A DNA stretch of 64,000 nucleotides, from the NCBI GenBank assembly GCA_036172665.1, contig CM069880.1:7442501-7506500 (forward strand). Reading direction: 5' to 3'. The notes below the pieces were generated by a model. That model was not told the origin of the DNA. It worked only from the letters and a program-made list of their open reading frames with translations, and ran no database searches. Positions 1-14,149 of this stretch are shown piece after piece; position 1 is the stretch's first letter; each line of letters starts with the position of its first letter. Both the position numbers and the translations under genes were made by a program. The DNA comes from Prosopocoilus inquinatus. Its lineage: Eukaryota > Arthropoda > Insecta > Coleoptera > Lucanidae.

Positions 1-3000
1 GTAAAATTTCGTTCCATGCACGTCCGTCACGACGCTACCGACGACGCCAGGGTATTATTCCGAACATGCGACGGCGTCCTTTCGTGCGTTATGAATCATT
101 TTTATCCACTTTATTTTGCACCCACGTCGCTACTGAACAATAACCAAAATAAACACTCGTAAATTCATTCGGTAATTTTATTTGCATGTTTAACATTAAG
201 GGCTTCGCTTCGCAGGCGTGCGCTTTTTCATTGCGTTGCAAATCGACGTTGCGGTTTTCCACTGTTATTAATCGACCGCAATTCAGTTCGGTCCTCTCTT
301 GACCCAAAACCGAATAACGTAATTAATATGACGGTTGTAATTCCATTAAAAGTCCCTCGTATTTTTACGACACTTCAAATGTTTAAACTGCCTCACGTAC
401 GATTCCCATTTTGCTAATTTTTCCTCGCCGCCAAATTTTTTGTTCGCATTATTCTCCTAGATTATTTCCTGACGACGCACATCACTTCATAATGTGAACA
501 CGTTCTTAAACGTTTAATTATCTTTACTGGGAGAGAGAGTTTTCAATCCGAAAATGGAAATTAATTAGTAATTTACGACCATTATTTATGTGTGATGTAA
601 GGAGGGAGTCTTTCCACTTGGAAAATTACTATCAGTTTGCGTTAGCACGTTATTTATCAGGGAAAGAGGTTAGTAAGTCATAGATCTAATTTATGGAAAT
701 AGCCGATCTCCATCTACAAATTTACAGCACCGCCATATTTTTTCTTTATAGAGGAGGCCCCCGGGACTTTACATATTACCATCATTTTTTGTAAAGCAGC
801 ATTCATCATAATCATGACATTCACTGGTGGGTACGGCTGGTCTCTGGTAATATATGCTCACTTGGCTAATGCGTATGTATCTATCTGTATATGTATGAAA
901 TATATACCTACCCACCCACCCCCACAACGTCCATTTGGTTTAATGACGGAGTGGTTTCAGAAATTAAAAAAAAAAGATATAGAATAGTCTTCTTGGGAGG
1001 GTATGCATGATGCAAGTAAGTGACCTGAGAGATTGTTGTATGTTACAGTAATGTGTAAGTTCGAAAAATTCTTGTATATAGTTCAGGTTTGGTTGCTTAA
1101 ACTATATAGTATGAGTCACGCTTGTTCTGTGGGTTGGTTTTGTAGACATTTTACGTCCTCGGAGACCAACAATACTGCGATGTGACTGCAGCAACAGCGG
1201 ACGTGCAGACCAACAGCTGTAAGGCTACGGTACTTTTTCGTTTTTTCCTCGACGAATCTGAAGCGTTGTTTGGCTTATAAATTGCTTTATTTGAATCGCA
1301 ACAAACGCTTTTATGCCTTCTTTACGGTTGATGTGCATTATAAAAATTCGGATTCATTCATATCGCGCCGCCGAAAATATGTAAATGCATATTTAACATA
1401 AAACCTCCAAGCAAACGTCGTGCATCATCTAGTTTGCGCAGAGAGAACTCGTTTAAGTCGTGACAAATATAGAACAGTCGTAAACATTTATTATTATACA
1501 TCTTTGAATATTCATAAAATTTAATAAATAATAATAAAACCAGGACCGAGCATGAAAACGAATTGTTCTTTTCCTTTGAATCTGACATATTTATGCCCAA
1601 CAGTCACTTCGGTCGTGCATGAAGTCTCAGAAATAGATCGAATTTTTATTTCGCGTACACTTGTATGGGGGCATTAAAACTCGTATGTACGCAACGTATG
1701 TGGGCAGCAATAATATTTAAATCTTTTTTTCTTCTTCTTTTATTTTAACCTTCGTGGAACATCACACACAGTTATTTATGCTTCGGATGTTGTAAGTGTA
1801 CATATCCAATCTTATTTCTAACTATAACAACAAAACAAAACTACTTCCACAATTCAAAACCCTTGCTATTAGACACTTGAGTAAAATCTTCCATACAACC
1901 ACCACATAAACTATGTAATTAGTTTATGTAATGATCTTCGAGTTTCTAATACTTGCAACTAACAGAAAGTCATTTTGAAATAGTGTAATTTACTTAAAAA
2001 GATCTCCCCGTACATTGACAAAAAATGTTTTATCTTTTAACACGCACCCTGTATATTATAATTTTTTACCACATTCAACATTTTCTTTGATCGTTTTTTT
2101 TTTAAATTGAACGAAACCCAAATTGTTTTTACAAATTTAAGTATGATTTATGTTTGAAACAGTAAACATCTGTTAATATCTGAGGTTGTAATTATTCAAG
2201 AAAGGAAATGAAACGAACGCGTTGTTCTTTCGGCGGTTCTCTTAAATCGCTTAGATCAGATTATGAAGGCAAGAAATAGCTACAGAATTGAAAACGGGTG
2301 ATTGACATTATAATGCCGAGTTGTGATATTTATCAAACTACAATTTCTAGCTGCCCTTATTGACCTGCATCTGGTACTTGTTTATAAATACATGGCACGA
2401 TCGTGATTGTGTATCATTAGTGAATAGTAATTATAAATGAAATTTCGTTTTGTTTGTTGCTGCAGGCCTTGATTGGCTTTTTGTCTTTTTATTATTGTCA
2501 CAGCGGCATTAAAGTTTGATTACAAACTCGAATTTCTTATTTAATTCTTTCTTTCTTTCACGCAAAATTACGAAGACGTTGATTAACTTCTGGATTGCCT
2601 GAATTGACTCAGTGTAAAGGACAAAAGCATAACAACTATATATCTTCTTATGTAAAGTTGCGAATACAAAATTTCGGACACAGCTGTCATTCCACCGACG
2701 TACACTGTAAAAATAGATTATTATCACGAAAACAAATTTTATTAGATGCAACAAATTATTAGTTGCCTGTAATAATATTTTGTTACTGGCAATAATCTCT
2801 TTTTAGATTGTAACAATCTTTTCGAACAAGTAACCTCACTTTTTACTTCTGTCATATTCATACCTGTTATTTTGACAGCGAGAGCGGTCATACGATTCCA
2901 TGTCAGATCATTCTTGTCGGTCTCAACATTCGTTTCCAATTGGAATATTTAAAAACTAATTTCGAAACGTCAAGCAAGAAGACGGTAAAGACTGATTTCT

Positions 3001-6000
3001 ATCAAGAAATGACGTGAGTGAAATGATTCAAAATATTTGGTCCGCAACTGTACAACTGCAAGTATACAGTAACATGCATTTTAGAAAGGCGGTGCAGTAC
3101 TACTGCAATTTAGCGGTCATATGTTACTATACCTGTACAACATAAATTCCTTTTTGCAGGCAAACATAGTAATATAAGTAATTGTACGCTTACGTCTTCT
3201 ACGATCAAAACAAAGTAATTTTTTAAAGTCAAAGCGTAAACATTTGCAATACTAATTTGGGTTTTGCAGACGATTTAAATTTATTGAAATTAATTCTTTG
3301 ACCCTGGCATAAAACCATGTTATTCAAGCAGTGAACTAATTTAAAAAAATAATTTGGTTTGCTGAATGTGACCAAATAAATAATGTTATTTATTGACCAT
3401 TATGTATAAGCACATATTTTGTGGATCAAATTGAAATTAAATTGAAATAAGCATTTATAATCGTATGAACACAAAATTAAAAAAAAAAAAAACTAGAGAC
3501 TGAGATGCAGAAAATTTTGGATGAATCAAACTACAAAGATTAAAAAAAAATAAATTTTATTATAATTCCATGTCATAGAAAGAAACATCGAACGCTCATC
3601 AGACAGAAATGTTTTCCTTTTATTGCTTCGCAAATATGCAAATTGTAATTTAAACCCAGAACAAGAATGAAATTTATTTGAAGTCTTTTGTAATTTCATG
3701 AGGTTAAAACAGAATTCGAATTTTTGAATCCCTTAATGAGCAACATAAAATATTTCAATGTATTAGTTGTTTATACAGGGTAATTTTTAATTAACCTATC
3801 AAATTGTAATGAATAAAAGAATCGATGAGATTATAAAAAAAAGTGTTGAAAACGTCCGATGTAAGAATATAAATTATTAATCAAAAATTATACCCTTGGT
3901 CCCGATATTTGTTCGATTAAAAAAAAGAGCAGCAGATGAATTTAGTAATAAGCACTAGATTACCGGTTGTAAATCGTTCCTCATTTACTTTTTGGGTTAC
4001 ATTTGTGACATCAGAAAAATTGTTAGCTACGTTATTGTTTTAATGATTGGGTGAACTTGTCAAGTGCAGTAGGGAATGGAAAACTTTGTGACAATCGTTT
4101 AGGAAAGTAAATGGGCTGATTTTGTTTGATGTTGTTTGAAACAGTTCCAATGCATTTGCCATTACGGTACTACAGACGAGACTGAGGATTTTCAAAAAAA
4201 AAAAGAAAAAGAAAAAGTAACGGAAGTTATACACGCTTCGTCGACCTGAGTGTGCTCTTGCATGCATTTCGAGCTAAGACTTGTCTAACACACGTTTTTA
4301 ATATTCCTGGCGATTTTAATGACGGAATGCTCTGCGCTTGGTGGAGGAGAGAGGATTACGAGTTAAAATGAGGGGGTGGGTGATAATGTAATTATTTCTC
4401 CATCGCATTTTAAATTGGTTTGAAGCAAACGATTAAAGTCAACAAGAAGCTAGACGGGATGAACGAAGTATAAGAAAGTTGATACTGCAAACTGTTGAAG
4501 GGGGAAAGGGCAGCTGCATTGGCATCCTACACCCGAACATGCCTCTTGCACACCTCACAGTTTCCAACGGGTGTCCACGCATCTAGTTCTAGTCTTTGTG
4601 AGAGGTTTTAACCACATTTGCGTCCCATTGTTCGACACCCTGGCACTTAGCCACCTAAACATTAGGTCTCGAAGGTCCATCTTCAAACGAACGAACCTGC
4701 GATAACATCGACAGAAACTAGAGTAACTCTGTACGTTTTAACCTAACCAAGTTTGCGATCTACGTTAGTACGAAATCAAGGAGGAAACTTCATAATACTA
4801 TTATCGATATACGTAGGAAGTTACTCATGAAACTTTGCGTATAAAGTGTGCATTTAACTTCATGCTTTTCCAAGCGTTATAAATACGTTTAAAACATGTA
4901 AACCATTTTGTGTTCATTACATCCTAATCTGCACGTTAATTTCATTAAAAACCTTCATAATTACTCCTCAGCCGCTTTATTAATAAAGTTTACATTACTG
5001 AAGATTATTAAGCTAATACCCATACTAATTTCATATCCTTTCACTTCATCACCGTTTCAACTTGTTTCATATTGTTACGGTCACTTCAGAACTAAACTTT
5101 AAAAATATTTTCACGAAACAAGTTTAAATAAAACCGGGAATCTGAAAGTTTTAATAACTTCTCAAAGCTTAACTAGCTTCACCCCCAACAAATTTTCCCC
5201 TGGTCAATCCAGGTCACGGTGAACTATGTATTAGGTGATGCACTCGGCCGATTGTCGATATGTGCATGAAAGCGCAAGATGAACTCCGAGAGTGACAGCT
5301 GAAAGAGGGGTTCAAATATCAATGCGCAAGAGAAAACGGTATTAAATCTTCAGTAGGAGATAGCATTAAAATATTTCTCCCAGTTTCATGCACGTTCGGA
5401 ATGCCCGTGCTACTACCTATCGATTCTTTATTGTGATCCGGATTAACAAATACCTCGTCCTTAAAGCTATGATTTTTTTAACGCATCATTTAGATTCAAA
5501 ACGTAAAGCACTCGTTTGTGTTGAAGAAGGTTAAAGAAAAGAGGGAGCAGCGCACTTATAAATGAAAATAACAAAACTTTTATCATACATCTAAGTACGT
5601 TTACTTGAAGGCACAATCAAGGAAAGAACTGCTTCGCAAATTTAGAAATGGGCTTTTATATTCTAGCCGTACGTCACAACCTGTTTTGCAGAATGAAGAT
5701 TAAAGTTCACTGGGTTCTAGAGGTCAGCATAATTTGCACGTGCGTTTACTAACAATAAGCGGATTTAACAAACTAATTTAGCACTGAAGTACATACATTT
5801 TTGCAACTGATTAATATTTAACCCTTTAAGTCGTTTGTCGTGGGACATAAAATACTGTAATATAGTATTAGTATAATCGAACCGAGGTGTAAATAGTCAG
5901 TACGAAGTTCCACTGTTTTAAGAGCCAGTAACTGAGTTCGAAAAGAAATCGATCCATTACTGAACCAAGTAATTACTTTAATAACAATAATGAACAGACA

Positions 6001-6100
6001 AAAATACCACATATTAGCGCACCAAACGATAACGCAACACTAGAAGTGAAATGAAAATAATTTTTTTTTTTTGAAGAATTACAAAAAGAAATACACTCAG
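1..6100. other. No gene seen, AT-rich non-coding sequence
   Basis: Only short chance frames (80 codons at most), none with recognisable motifs. A diffuse inverted pair (TGTACAACTGCAAGTATACA near 3048 and a variant near 3120-3145) may be a small foldback remnant. Possibly part of the 5' intron of the PDZRN-like gene. Confidence 0.5.
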
Positions 6101-6918
6101 TTGCTGCAAAACCAAAATGATAAAAACAGGACCATGAAACAAATATTATGGAAAGATGAGGACCATTCTAACAAGAGACGAATACTATGGAAAGATGGAA
6201 AGAAGAATATTTCAAAGATTTACTAAAATTGAGAAATAGAAGAAGAACAAAAACAATATGCAGCAAACACGGAAAGAAGAAAACCAAATACAAGAAGAGA
6301 AAATAGCATGAGTGGAACTCAAGAAAGCCCTAGGAAAAATGAGCTCAAGGAAAGCTCCAAGAGATGACGAAATAACAGTAAAAATGATTAGAATATACAA
6401 ACAGGGAAGAAAAAGTGGAAATTAGAACATAATCATAGCAGAAAGTCAAAGTGGGTTCAGAAAAATAGAGCTACAATAGATCAAAAATCTTCATAGTAAG
6501 ACGGATATGCGAAAAAGTTATCAAGGAAGGAAAACAAATAAATACATGTATGCTTCACAGATATGGAAAAAGCATTTGATAGTATACAAAGGAAACATTA
6601 AAAAAAGGAAGGTTTAGAACAACTTCTTATGGAGTGTATAAAAGCCTTTCCAAACAAACCAAAAATTACGTAAGACATCGAGGATTTCCACCAGCAAAAT
6701 AAATCTGAAACAGGAATGCTTATTAAATCTTTTGCTCTTCTACTTGGTGTTGAATAACGTACTTACATGTAAAGGAAAAAAATATAGAATAGGATTCCAG
6801 AAAATGACAATAGTAACTAAAACCTAATCATGCTATGCAAACGCCTTGATAGTTATAGGAAAACATAAAAAAGAATGTACAAAATAGTTTAATTTGAAGA
6901 CTTCCACGGCCGCCATCC

Positions 6919-7162
6919 ATGGTTGAATTCTTGACTTCCGGTTGGAACCACGTGTCGACGTTTCGTTCTCTATTGCAGAAGAACTTCCTCAAGGCTGCTA
7001 CTGCTGGTGGTGATGGTGCTGCTGCTGCTGCTGGTGGTGGTCTTGCTGCTACTTGTGTAAGTCGTTGAAACTGAAGTTCTTCTGCAATGGAGAACGAAAC
7101 TTCGGCAGTAGAAGAAATCCGAGACACGTGGTTCCAACCGGAAGCCAAGAATTCAACCAACA
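6919..7162. mobile_element. Foldback element with (GCT)n centre inside the LINE
   Basis: Inverted arms (about 6919-6990 and 7074-7161) share GGTTGAATTCTTG, CTTCCGGTTGGAACCACGTG and TTGCAGAAGAACTTC, with a small deletion in the left arm. The centre is a run of GCT/GGT triplets at about 7017-7050. It interrupts the LINE reverse-transcriptase reading frame just after its YADD-like motif, so it is probably a later insertion. No clear target duplication was seen. Confidence 0.6.
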
Positions 7163-7583
7163 GTTACAAAATAACTTAAACGTACTAAGAGAATGATTGA
7201 AAAAAGAAAAACATGAAGATCAACATACAGAAGACTAATAAAACCTAGGTAACAGGAAGAAAAGAAGGGAAAGATAACATAGAAACTGAACGGACAACGG
7301 AACGCCTAGAATAAGTAAAAAGCTATAAATATTTGGGAGCAATGACCAATCAACAGTAAAGGTAACTTAGAGAATGAAATAGATAAGAGAATAGCGAAAA
7401 CGGGAAGATTATTCAACAGTATCAAGAGCACTTTTCTGGGAAAAAAAAAGAAATCCTCACCAACTAATGGAAATACAGAAATAGTAAAACAGAAAAATCA
7501 TTAAACCAGAGTACTGAAATGAGGTTTCTTCGAAAAATACAAGGAAAGACTAAAGGGCATAAAATATGAAATGAAACATCTAC

Positions 7584-7742
7584 TGTGGGTTTCGCAAAAA
7601 AAATTGTTAATCAGCGACTAATTGATTGGACGAAGTTAACAATAGATTTGAAACAACCAATCATATTGTTTCATCCAACCAATCACAGGCTTTAATCGCG
7701 CTGTTAAATTAATCAATGATTAAATAAATTTTGTGAAACTGG
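7584..7742. mobile_element. Small MITE-like insertion in the LINE
   Basis: Imperfect terminal inverted repeats (GGTTTCGCAAAA at the left, TTTTGTGAAACT at the right) bound ~160 bp rich in AATCAATGATT/AATTGATTGG-like words. Reverse-transcriptase-like reading stops at the left end and resumes at the right (LGIAPVGEAKLQWSKL), which supports an insertion. Confidence 0.4.
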
Positions 7743-8050
7743 GGATTAGGAAAAATTTGGGCATTGCACCGGTAGGAGAAGCCAAACTTCAATGGTCAAA
7801 ACTTATAATGAGAAAGATTTGTGAAAGGTTTTGAATCTAAGGAAACAGGAAAAAGGAAACTCTAGAAGGATGAAAGTCGTATAACTGCAGAAAAAAGAGG
7901 AGTAAAATGGAAGAAAGTAAAGGAGGTAACTGCAGATAGGAAGAAATAGAGGGAGATATGGAAGAGAACGGCTTCAGAGGACTTCTATTTCAACGTAGCT
8001 TTCAACCGACAGATAGAAAAACTGAAGAATGAGTAAGTAAGTAAGTGCTG

Positions 8051-9638
8051 AACCAGTTTTGTAACTAGTCGAACCGTATCCAAAACTAATATGTATTAAA
8101 TTAGAGCGACCACTGCCAAACACTTTTATTTTTTTTTTTTTGTGTGTAGGAGGTTTTTCTTTTGGTTGTAATAAACGGGAATCTATTGATTGAGTTCGTG
8201 ACATTAGTGGTTTGAAATCCTTTAGCGCTTGTAGTATGGGTAAATACGTTGTGGGCAAGCTCGTGGAAATGAGCTGTGGAGGCAGATTAGTGTGTGTTTG
8301 CGATACGTGTTTTATTACATTTTAAATCGAAATGAATTACGTGGTGCACAGAAGGGAGGACAAAGTGGTGGTCCAATAAGACCGGAGAGCTTATCACGGT
8401 TGTTTAGAAAGTTGAAAAAAAAGGAGGAATGAGTAAACTCGGATCGAGGAAGTTCGGAACGGTTAAAATGTAGAATTAGAGCAGGGCAACTTAGGGTAGG
8501 TTGTTAGTACTGATTGCGATGTTTTAAGAAAGGAACGCGCACACGTTTTGGAGGAAATGTGTTCCTGTGGCGGGCCCTCAGGCTGGGCATTGGCGTAACT
8601 TTCAGCGCGTGTTATCTCGTGTCGTCCCTTCGGCTATTGCTTCTAGCGCGTCAGCGGTATTTTAGCCTTCCTTCTGTACTCTTGACTCCGACTATAATTC
8701 CCGTTACGCTTCTTGGTCCTTCTCTGATTCATACGACAAAGCTTTGGCACGGTGAGACGTAACGAAAGAATTAACATCCATGCCGTTGTGGTGGAAGTTT
8801 TCCATTAAATTTAATGCAGCAATGAACTTTGGTTTAGTTCTCGAGTTAAATAATTAACAGAAACTTCAATGGCTGTCGTATAATTAAATCTGTTTATAAT
8901 TAAATCAAATAATCGGGTTTCAGCTTGGATTTCCGCAAAGATTTACGCGCAATCGTCATTTTACTTAAAAGTTAATTTAATATCGGATTAAGGTTCGCCA
9001 GGTATTACTAAACCCTCATTCACGATTTTAATGCAATCTCCACAGCCAAGTAAATCAAGATAATTGCGGAGATGCACCAGTTTGGTCCCTGACTTCCGCT
9101 GCTTACTGCACGATCCTAATATCCGTTAACTTAGTTTGTATTCCGCAACTGTGAGGTCGCGGCCACCAACAGACGTGTCACGTCTTTCGTCAGACAATGT
9201 ACGCCCTCCGCCTCGTTTCGGTGGAATCCCCAATATTTCACTCATCCCATCCCTCGCATCGACGATGCCGTCGATAGCTTTTTCACAGAATATACCATCA
9301 GAGAGAGAATATATCATCAAAGTGAGGTAAGCAGGATTACCTCGTAATATTAAAAAAAAAAACCTAATTTAAATTTTGAGCCACCCTCTTTTTTTTCTAA
9401 ATTACGATCAAATTACAAATTTCCCATATTTTTGAAAGAACAGAAATTTACAAAAACATACAGTCTTTTCCACAATTGATTATTTACTTAAAGCCCCCAA
9501 AACACTCCACTAGGTTTCCCTAATATGATTTTGGCCCATAAAAACCTTTTTATACACAAAATATTTAAAAGAATCCAATTTCCATCTTCCTTACAATAAC
9601 GACATTCTTGTAATCCCTTCCAGTTCCATCCAGTTCCA
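8051..9638. other. No supported gene; two GC-richer patches
   Basis: The patches at 8510-8760 and 9120-9330 have open frames of 64-82 codons on one or both strands, because higher GC removes stops. No family is recognised. The second patch has an AG before and GTGAGG/GTAAGC after, so a non-coding or 5' exon is conceivable. Confidence 0.35.
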
Positions 9639-11100
9639 TCATCCAATTGCTAATTTTTTTCCCGAAACTAGATATTACAAGGAAATTATTTACATCCACA
9701 AAAAATTTGCAAAGAGGCATCCGTAGGCCCCTCAGAAATCAATTGGGGGCTTCACGGATACACTTTTTCCAGAATTCAGAACTCCGTTTGGTTTCCTTTA
9801 ATTACTTCCGGACTATGCAAGGCCTTAGAAACCCTTTTATGCCCTATGCACCGAAGTATTTAAACGAATTCAATTTTAGTATAACAACTCTAAGCATCAT
9901 CACCCAATTTTCCCCCCAAAACAAGACATTACATGGAAATTGTTTGTGACCACAAGAAAACTTGCAAGGAGGCATTTGCAGGTTTTGCAGAAATCAATTT
10001 GTGACTTCACGTGTACACGTTTTTCCATGAGTGATTCACTTGGGGCTTCATCCATGGACATCTTCAGAACTCCATTTCGTTTCCTTTATTACCTTCGGCC
10101 TATGCAAGGCATTAGAAACACTTCAGTGTCTTATGCACCGAGGTATTTAAAGGAATTCAATTTCTGTTTCCCTTACAACGACGGTACTCTTGTAGATCCC
10201 TCAAGTTCCAACAATTCCAAGCATCATCACCCAATTTTAGCCCCAAAACAAGTCATTACATGGAAATTGTTTGTGGCCACAAGAAAATTTACACGGAAGC
10301 ATTTGTAGGTCTTGCAAATCAATTTGGGACTTTACGTGTACACGTTTTTCCACGAGTGATTCACTTGGGGCTTCATCCATGGACATATTCAGAACACCAT
10401 TTAGTTTCCTTTATTACATTCGGCCTATGCAAGGCATTAGAAACACTTCAGTGTCTTATGCATCGAGGTATTTAAGGGAATTCAATTTCTGTTTCCCTCA
10501 CCACGACGGTATTCTTGTAGATCCCTCAAGTTCCAACAATTCCAAGCATCATCACCCAATTTTAGCCCCAAAACAAGACATTACATTGAAATTGTTTGTG
10601 GCCACAAGAAAATTTCCAAGGAGGCATTTGTAGACATTGCAGAAATCAATTGGGGACTTCACGTATACATGTTTTTCCACGAGTGATTCACTTGGGGCTT
10701 TATCCTCAGAATTCCGTTTGGTTTCCTTAATTACCTTCGGCCTATGCAAGGCATTAGAAACCCTTCAAAGCCTTACGCACCGAAGTATTTAAAGGATTCA
10801 ATTTCTGTTTTCCTTACAATGACGGCATTTTTGTAGATCCCTCAAGTTCCAACAACTCTAAGCATCATAACCCAATTTTCCCCCGGAACAAGTCATTACA
10901 CGGAAATTGTTTGTGGCCACAAGAAAATTTGCAAGGAGGCATTTGTAGGCCTCGCAGAAATCAATTGGAGGGCTTCACGTATACACGTTTTTCCACTTGG
11001 GGTTTCATTCATGGATATCCTCAGAACTCAGAATTTAGTTTCCTTTATTACTTTGGACCTATGCAAGGCACTAGAAACTTTTGTTAAAGGAACTGAATTT
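9639..11100. repeat. Tandem repeat, ~4.5 copies of a ~325-bp unit
   Basis: The word CACCCAATTTT.GCCCCAAAACA or variants recurs near 9639, 9901, 10228, 10553 and 10869, giving spacings of about 262, 327, 325 and 316 bp. Other landmarks recur once per unit: TTGTTTGTGGCCACAAGAAA, GGAGGCATTTGTAG, CTATGCAAGGC and TAGATCCCTCAAGTTCC. The two central copies are the most alike, and the outer ones are diverged or shortened, typical of an array evolving by unequal exchange. Several open frames of 70-120 codons run through it but are not preserved between units. Confidence 0.85.
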
Positions 11101-14100
11101 CTTTCCCATACAATGACATTGTTTTTCAAACAAGACTGTATAGAAATGGAGGAACTCACTCGATTCTTGATACTCCTTTAAGTCTTTTGAAAGGTTTATC
11201 GAACGCAGCGGGGCAGTAATCCGCAATCCAACGCATGGATTCAATTATGTAAAGGTATTGTTAAGTAAATCTTGAAAATTCTAGCCTAAACTCGTATGAA
11301 AAGGTTGAGGTGTCTCCTTCTTAAAAGAAAAAAAGAAAAATTGAAATCTGGCTCTCACTGATGTCATAATCGATAATTGACTGAGAGTTTAAATATTATG
11401 TTATGTAATTAAAACCAAAAGGAATAATTATGGAGAAAATCGTTCTAATTATAGTATAAAAGGTTTGATAACGTCAATTAATTCGCATTGGGTTGGGAAA
11501 TTAAAGAATTTAATTAGAGCGGATTATTAAGGCCGATGATATTCCAAGTAATTTGTAAAATTAAGTCTTAATTTTCAATTAATGAAATCGCTCGTGAAAA
11601 TAAATTTGAATGCGTTTCCGCTTTTTGCCAACATACAAACCTATTTTTAATTTCATCTTCAAATACGTGTACCCGAACCCAACAGCGGTGAGTTACATAA
11701 ATAAAATTTCGCATTCAAGATTTAAAACTCGTTTGTTTTGATTATTTACGTTTTAGCAACGAGCAAACCGATTAAAGTCAAGTTACAGCCGTGATCCTTT
11801 TTAATGGCCTTCACGTAAAACTATGCAAGCAAAATTGAAACGCACAATTTACTCGTGACAGGAGGATCCCACCCTTGAGGGTAAGATGGTGTGGGTAAAG
11901 TTATCTTCTTCCTAATTTTATTTTCACGGGCGTCCCTACTCGTCAGGAATGTGACTAAACGCACCCTGGGTCTTATTTTACGACGCACAAACTATTTCTA
12001 CAACATAACGTGTCATAACATGTCGTATTATTTCATAAATCCGATGTAATTGACGACGACTGACGTTTTTCTGTTCGTTTGAAATTCAAAAATTCTTGGA
12101 ATTTAGGCATGCAATTTTGAAAATTCCAGTTAGTCAATCAATTCTTCATGGCTAAGTGGATTACTTAAGAATCTCTCTTGGTATTGATTGACGTTTGATT
12201 TTTATTATTTTCGAAAGCCAGGAAGTAATCAATGATTGGGAGTTTCGGGGTGAAAATCACTTTTTCTTCATGGCTTCAGTTTGCTCTGACTAAATGTTGA
12301 TATATAAGGAGGTTTCTGGTTTTCTTTCTTTGTGTTACTTTCAGTACATTATAATTGTATTGGGCCTACTTAAAATAGACCTGTATGTATTTAAAAAAAA
12401 AACACATGTGTAATCCACGATAAATAAACGTTAAAATACATATAAACATTGTGGTTTTTGTGATGTAAATTTTGATTTCTCAGTATGTAGGTACGGTACA
12501 TTTCTTGAATGTACATAGTTAGACGACCCTAGTTCTATGCGTTCGCAGGGTGCTTGGGGATTAGCACAGCGGAGCCGTCAACCATTATTTACTTGCCTGT
12601 AATTTGCACGAGTTCGTAGACCTATTGCTCGGTTAATTAAATCAATTTAAATTATGCAGGGATTTATTGGCATTACATTATTATTGAATTAATGTTGCTG
12701 CACGGTCAATAGAATTAAAGCCCTGACAGCAAAAACGGTATTTAAATTAAATAGAACGTCCGCCGCGATTTTGTTATTATATAGTTAATTCGTTAACGAA
12801 ATAGTGCATATATACAATGACTAGAAGCTTTGTTTTGTATCACAGATAATTATTTTCTATCGCACGCATGGTAACTAAAAATGAATAAATAATATTGGAT
12901 AATTGTCTCTTCGGGGAATTAGGGAAAATATTTTCCATTCGTTTTCCAAAACGGCTTGTTATTTGAATGAATGGAATCACAGATAAACGAACAGCAACAA
13001 TAGCTGCATCCAATCTGGTTACCTAGTGATAAAATATATATACTGTCTGTTATGAAATGAAGGAATTAAAAATTCAGTTGTGTTATAATGATATATGATA
13101 TATGTATGTATATGTAGATAGAACAAATTTAATTCGGAAGAGGAGAGGGTTTAGGATTTAAAAATCGTTTTATCTTTCGGAATCAAGAATAAATATTTTA
13201 CATTAGCAATGTTTGCTCATTGTTGGTGTGTTTGAGTTTTGAAGACCCTTTCAATCAGAATATGCACGTTATCTTTTAGTTCAACGATCTACCGTCCACT
13301 TAGATCTATGGTGACAGATCGGAATGACAGGGGATGATATATCACTGGTGTCATCTTCAAGCTGTTTGCCGACTTTGCTTGGACCACCGTGATAAGAAAA
13401 AGCGCCCGACTCTATAAGAACAGCATGATGCTGCTGTCGGATTTACATTTACAGAAAATCGTACAAATAACTTTGATGTATCGACGTCTGCTATATTCGT
13501 GCCTTAAAATATATTATTTTGCGTGAAGTGACAAGGTGAAAATGAAGCTTTTCCTGGCTGAGATGCTACGCAGAAAGGAAATATAAAACGTATTAATTTC
13601 CTGCCTATTCAAAGTAAACGACACCAGGAACATCAGGAAAATTGATTGAACTTTTAATGTATACCCAATAGCTCGTACGCAATTTTTCTTGTAACCATGA
13701 CAATTACGCGAAGTCTTTTCTGTATCCACTGAATTTCGTGTCATAAACGCACGTGTTCACCATTTATCAATATCAACTTTTTGTCAATCATTAACGGAGG
13801 CTTTTAGCGGCATTAAATGTGACTTGCGAAGCCCATAACGCCTAAAAAACACTTTTAACGCGACGATTCCCGGACCGCTTTATTTTCCATCGGGAATCTG
13901 AGTCGATAAAAACGATTGAAGCTTTTATCTGAGTTACTCAAAGGATAAGAAATTTAATTTTTAACAATAAAGAGGGGCTCTAAACGAAGGATGTCGAAGA
14001 GGTACTACCTATATAGATTAATGTTATTGATTTTTAACCGAGGGTGCCGCTGTTGCAGCTGCACTCTCTTGAGTGCCTTTGCTGATGTTCAATTACTCTA

Positions 14101-14149
14101 GATGCAGAAAAATAGTAAAGCATTATTAAAAGTTCTCTGAACTTCGAAT
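11101..14149. other. No gene seen
   Basis: AT-rich sequence with short chance frames and simple repeats such as ATATATG near 13095. No protein motif recognised. Confidence 0.5.

Larger units (their letters stand above)
6110..8050 (+). pseudogene. Decayed non-LTR retrotransposon (LINE) reverse transcriptase
   Basis: In shifting + frames with many stops, the order of an insect LINE reverse transcriptase can be read. WKEEYFKDLL is near 6205. KAPRDDEITVKMI is near 6350, corresponding to the usual KAPGPDGI. QSGFRK is near 6445, FIVRRICEKVIKEGK near 6490 and CFTDMEKAFDSIQRK near 6550. YANALIVIG is near 6835, where YADD is expected. YKYLGA and GNLENEIDKRIAKTGRLF are near 7325-7415. Downstream text resembles the C-terminal LQW..L segment (near 7785), and a (TAAG)n-like tail ends the element near 8045. 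The catalytic YADD is mutated and frameshifts are frequent, so it is dead. The endonuclease domain was not seen. The clade (RTE or similar) is a guess. Confidence 0.8.

Noticed and set aside
6828..7160. 110-codon minus-strand frame with Pro/Ala run
   Set aside because: It is the reverse of a foldback with a triplet-repeat loop, antisense to a decayed LINE.
8514..8762. 82-codon frame with hydrophobic stretches
   Set aside because: GC-richer patch, no family resemblance and no supporting splice or UTR signals.
9647..10749. Open frames of 65-122 codons with similar peptides
   Set aside because: They run through ~325-bp tandem units in several frames and carry no protein motif. Repeat-driven, not genes.
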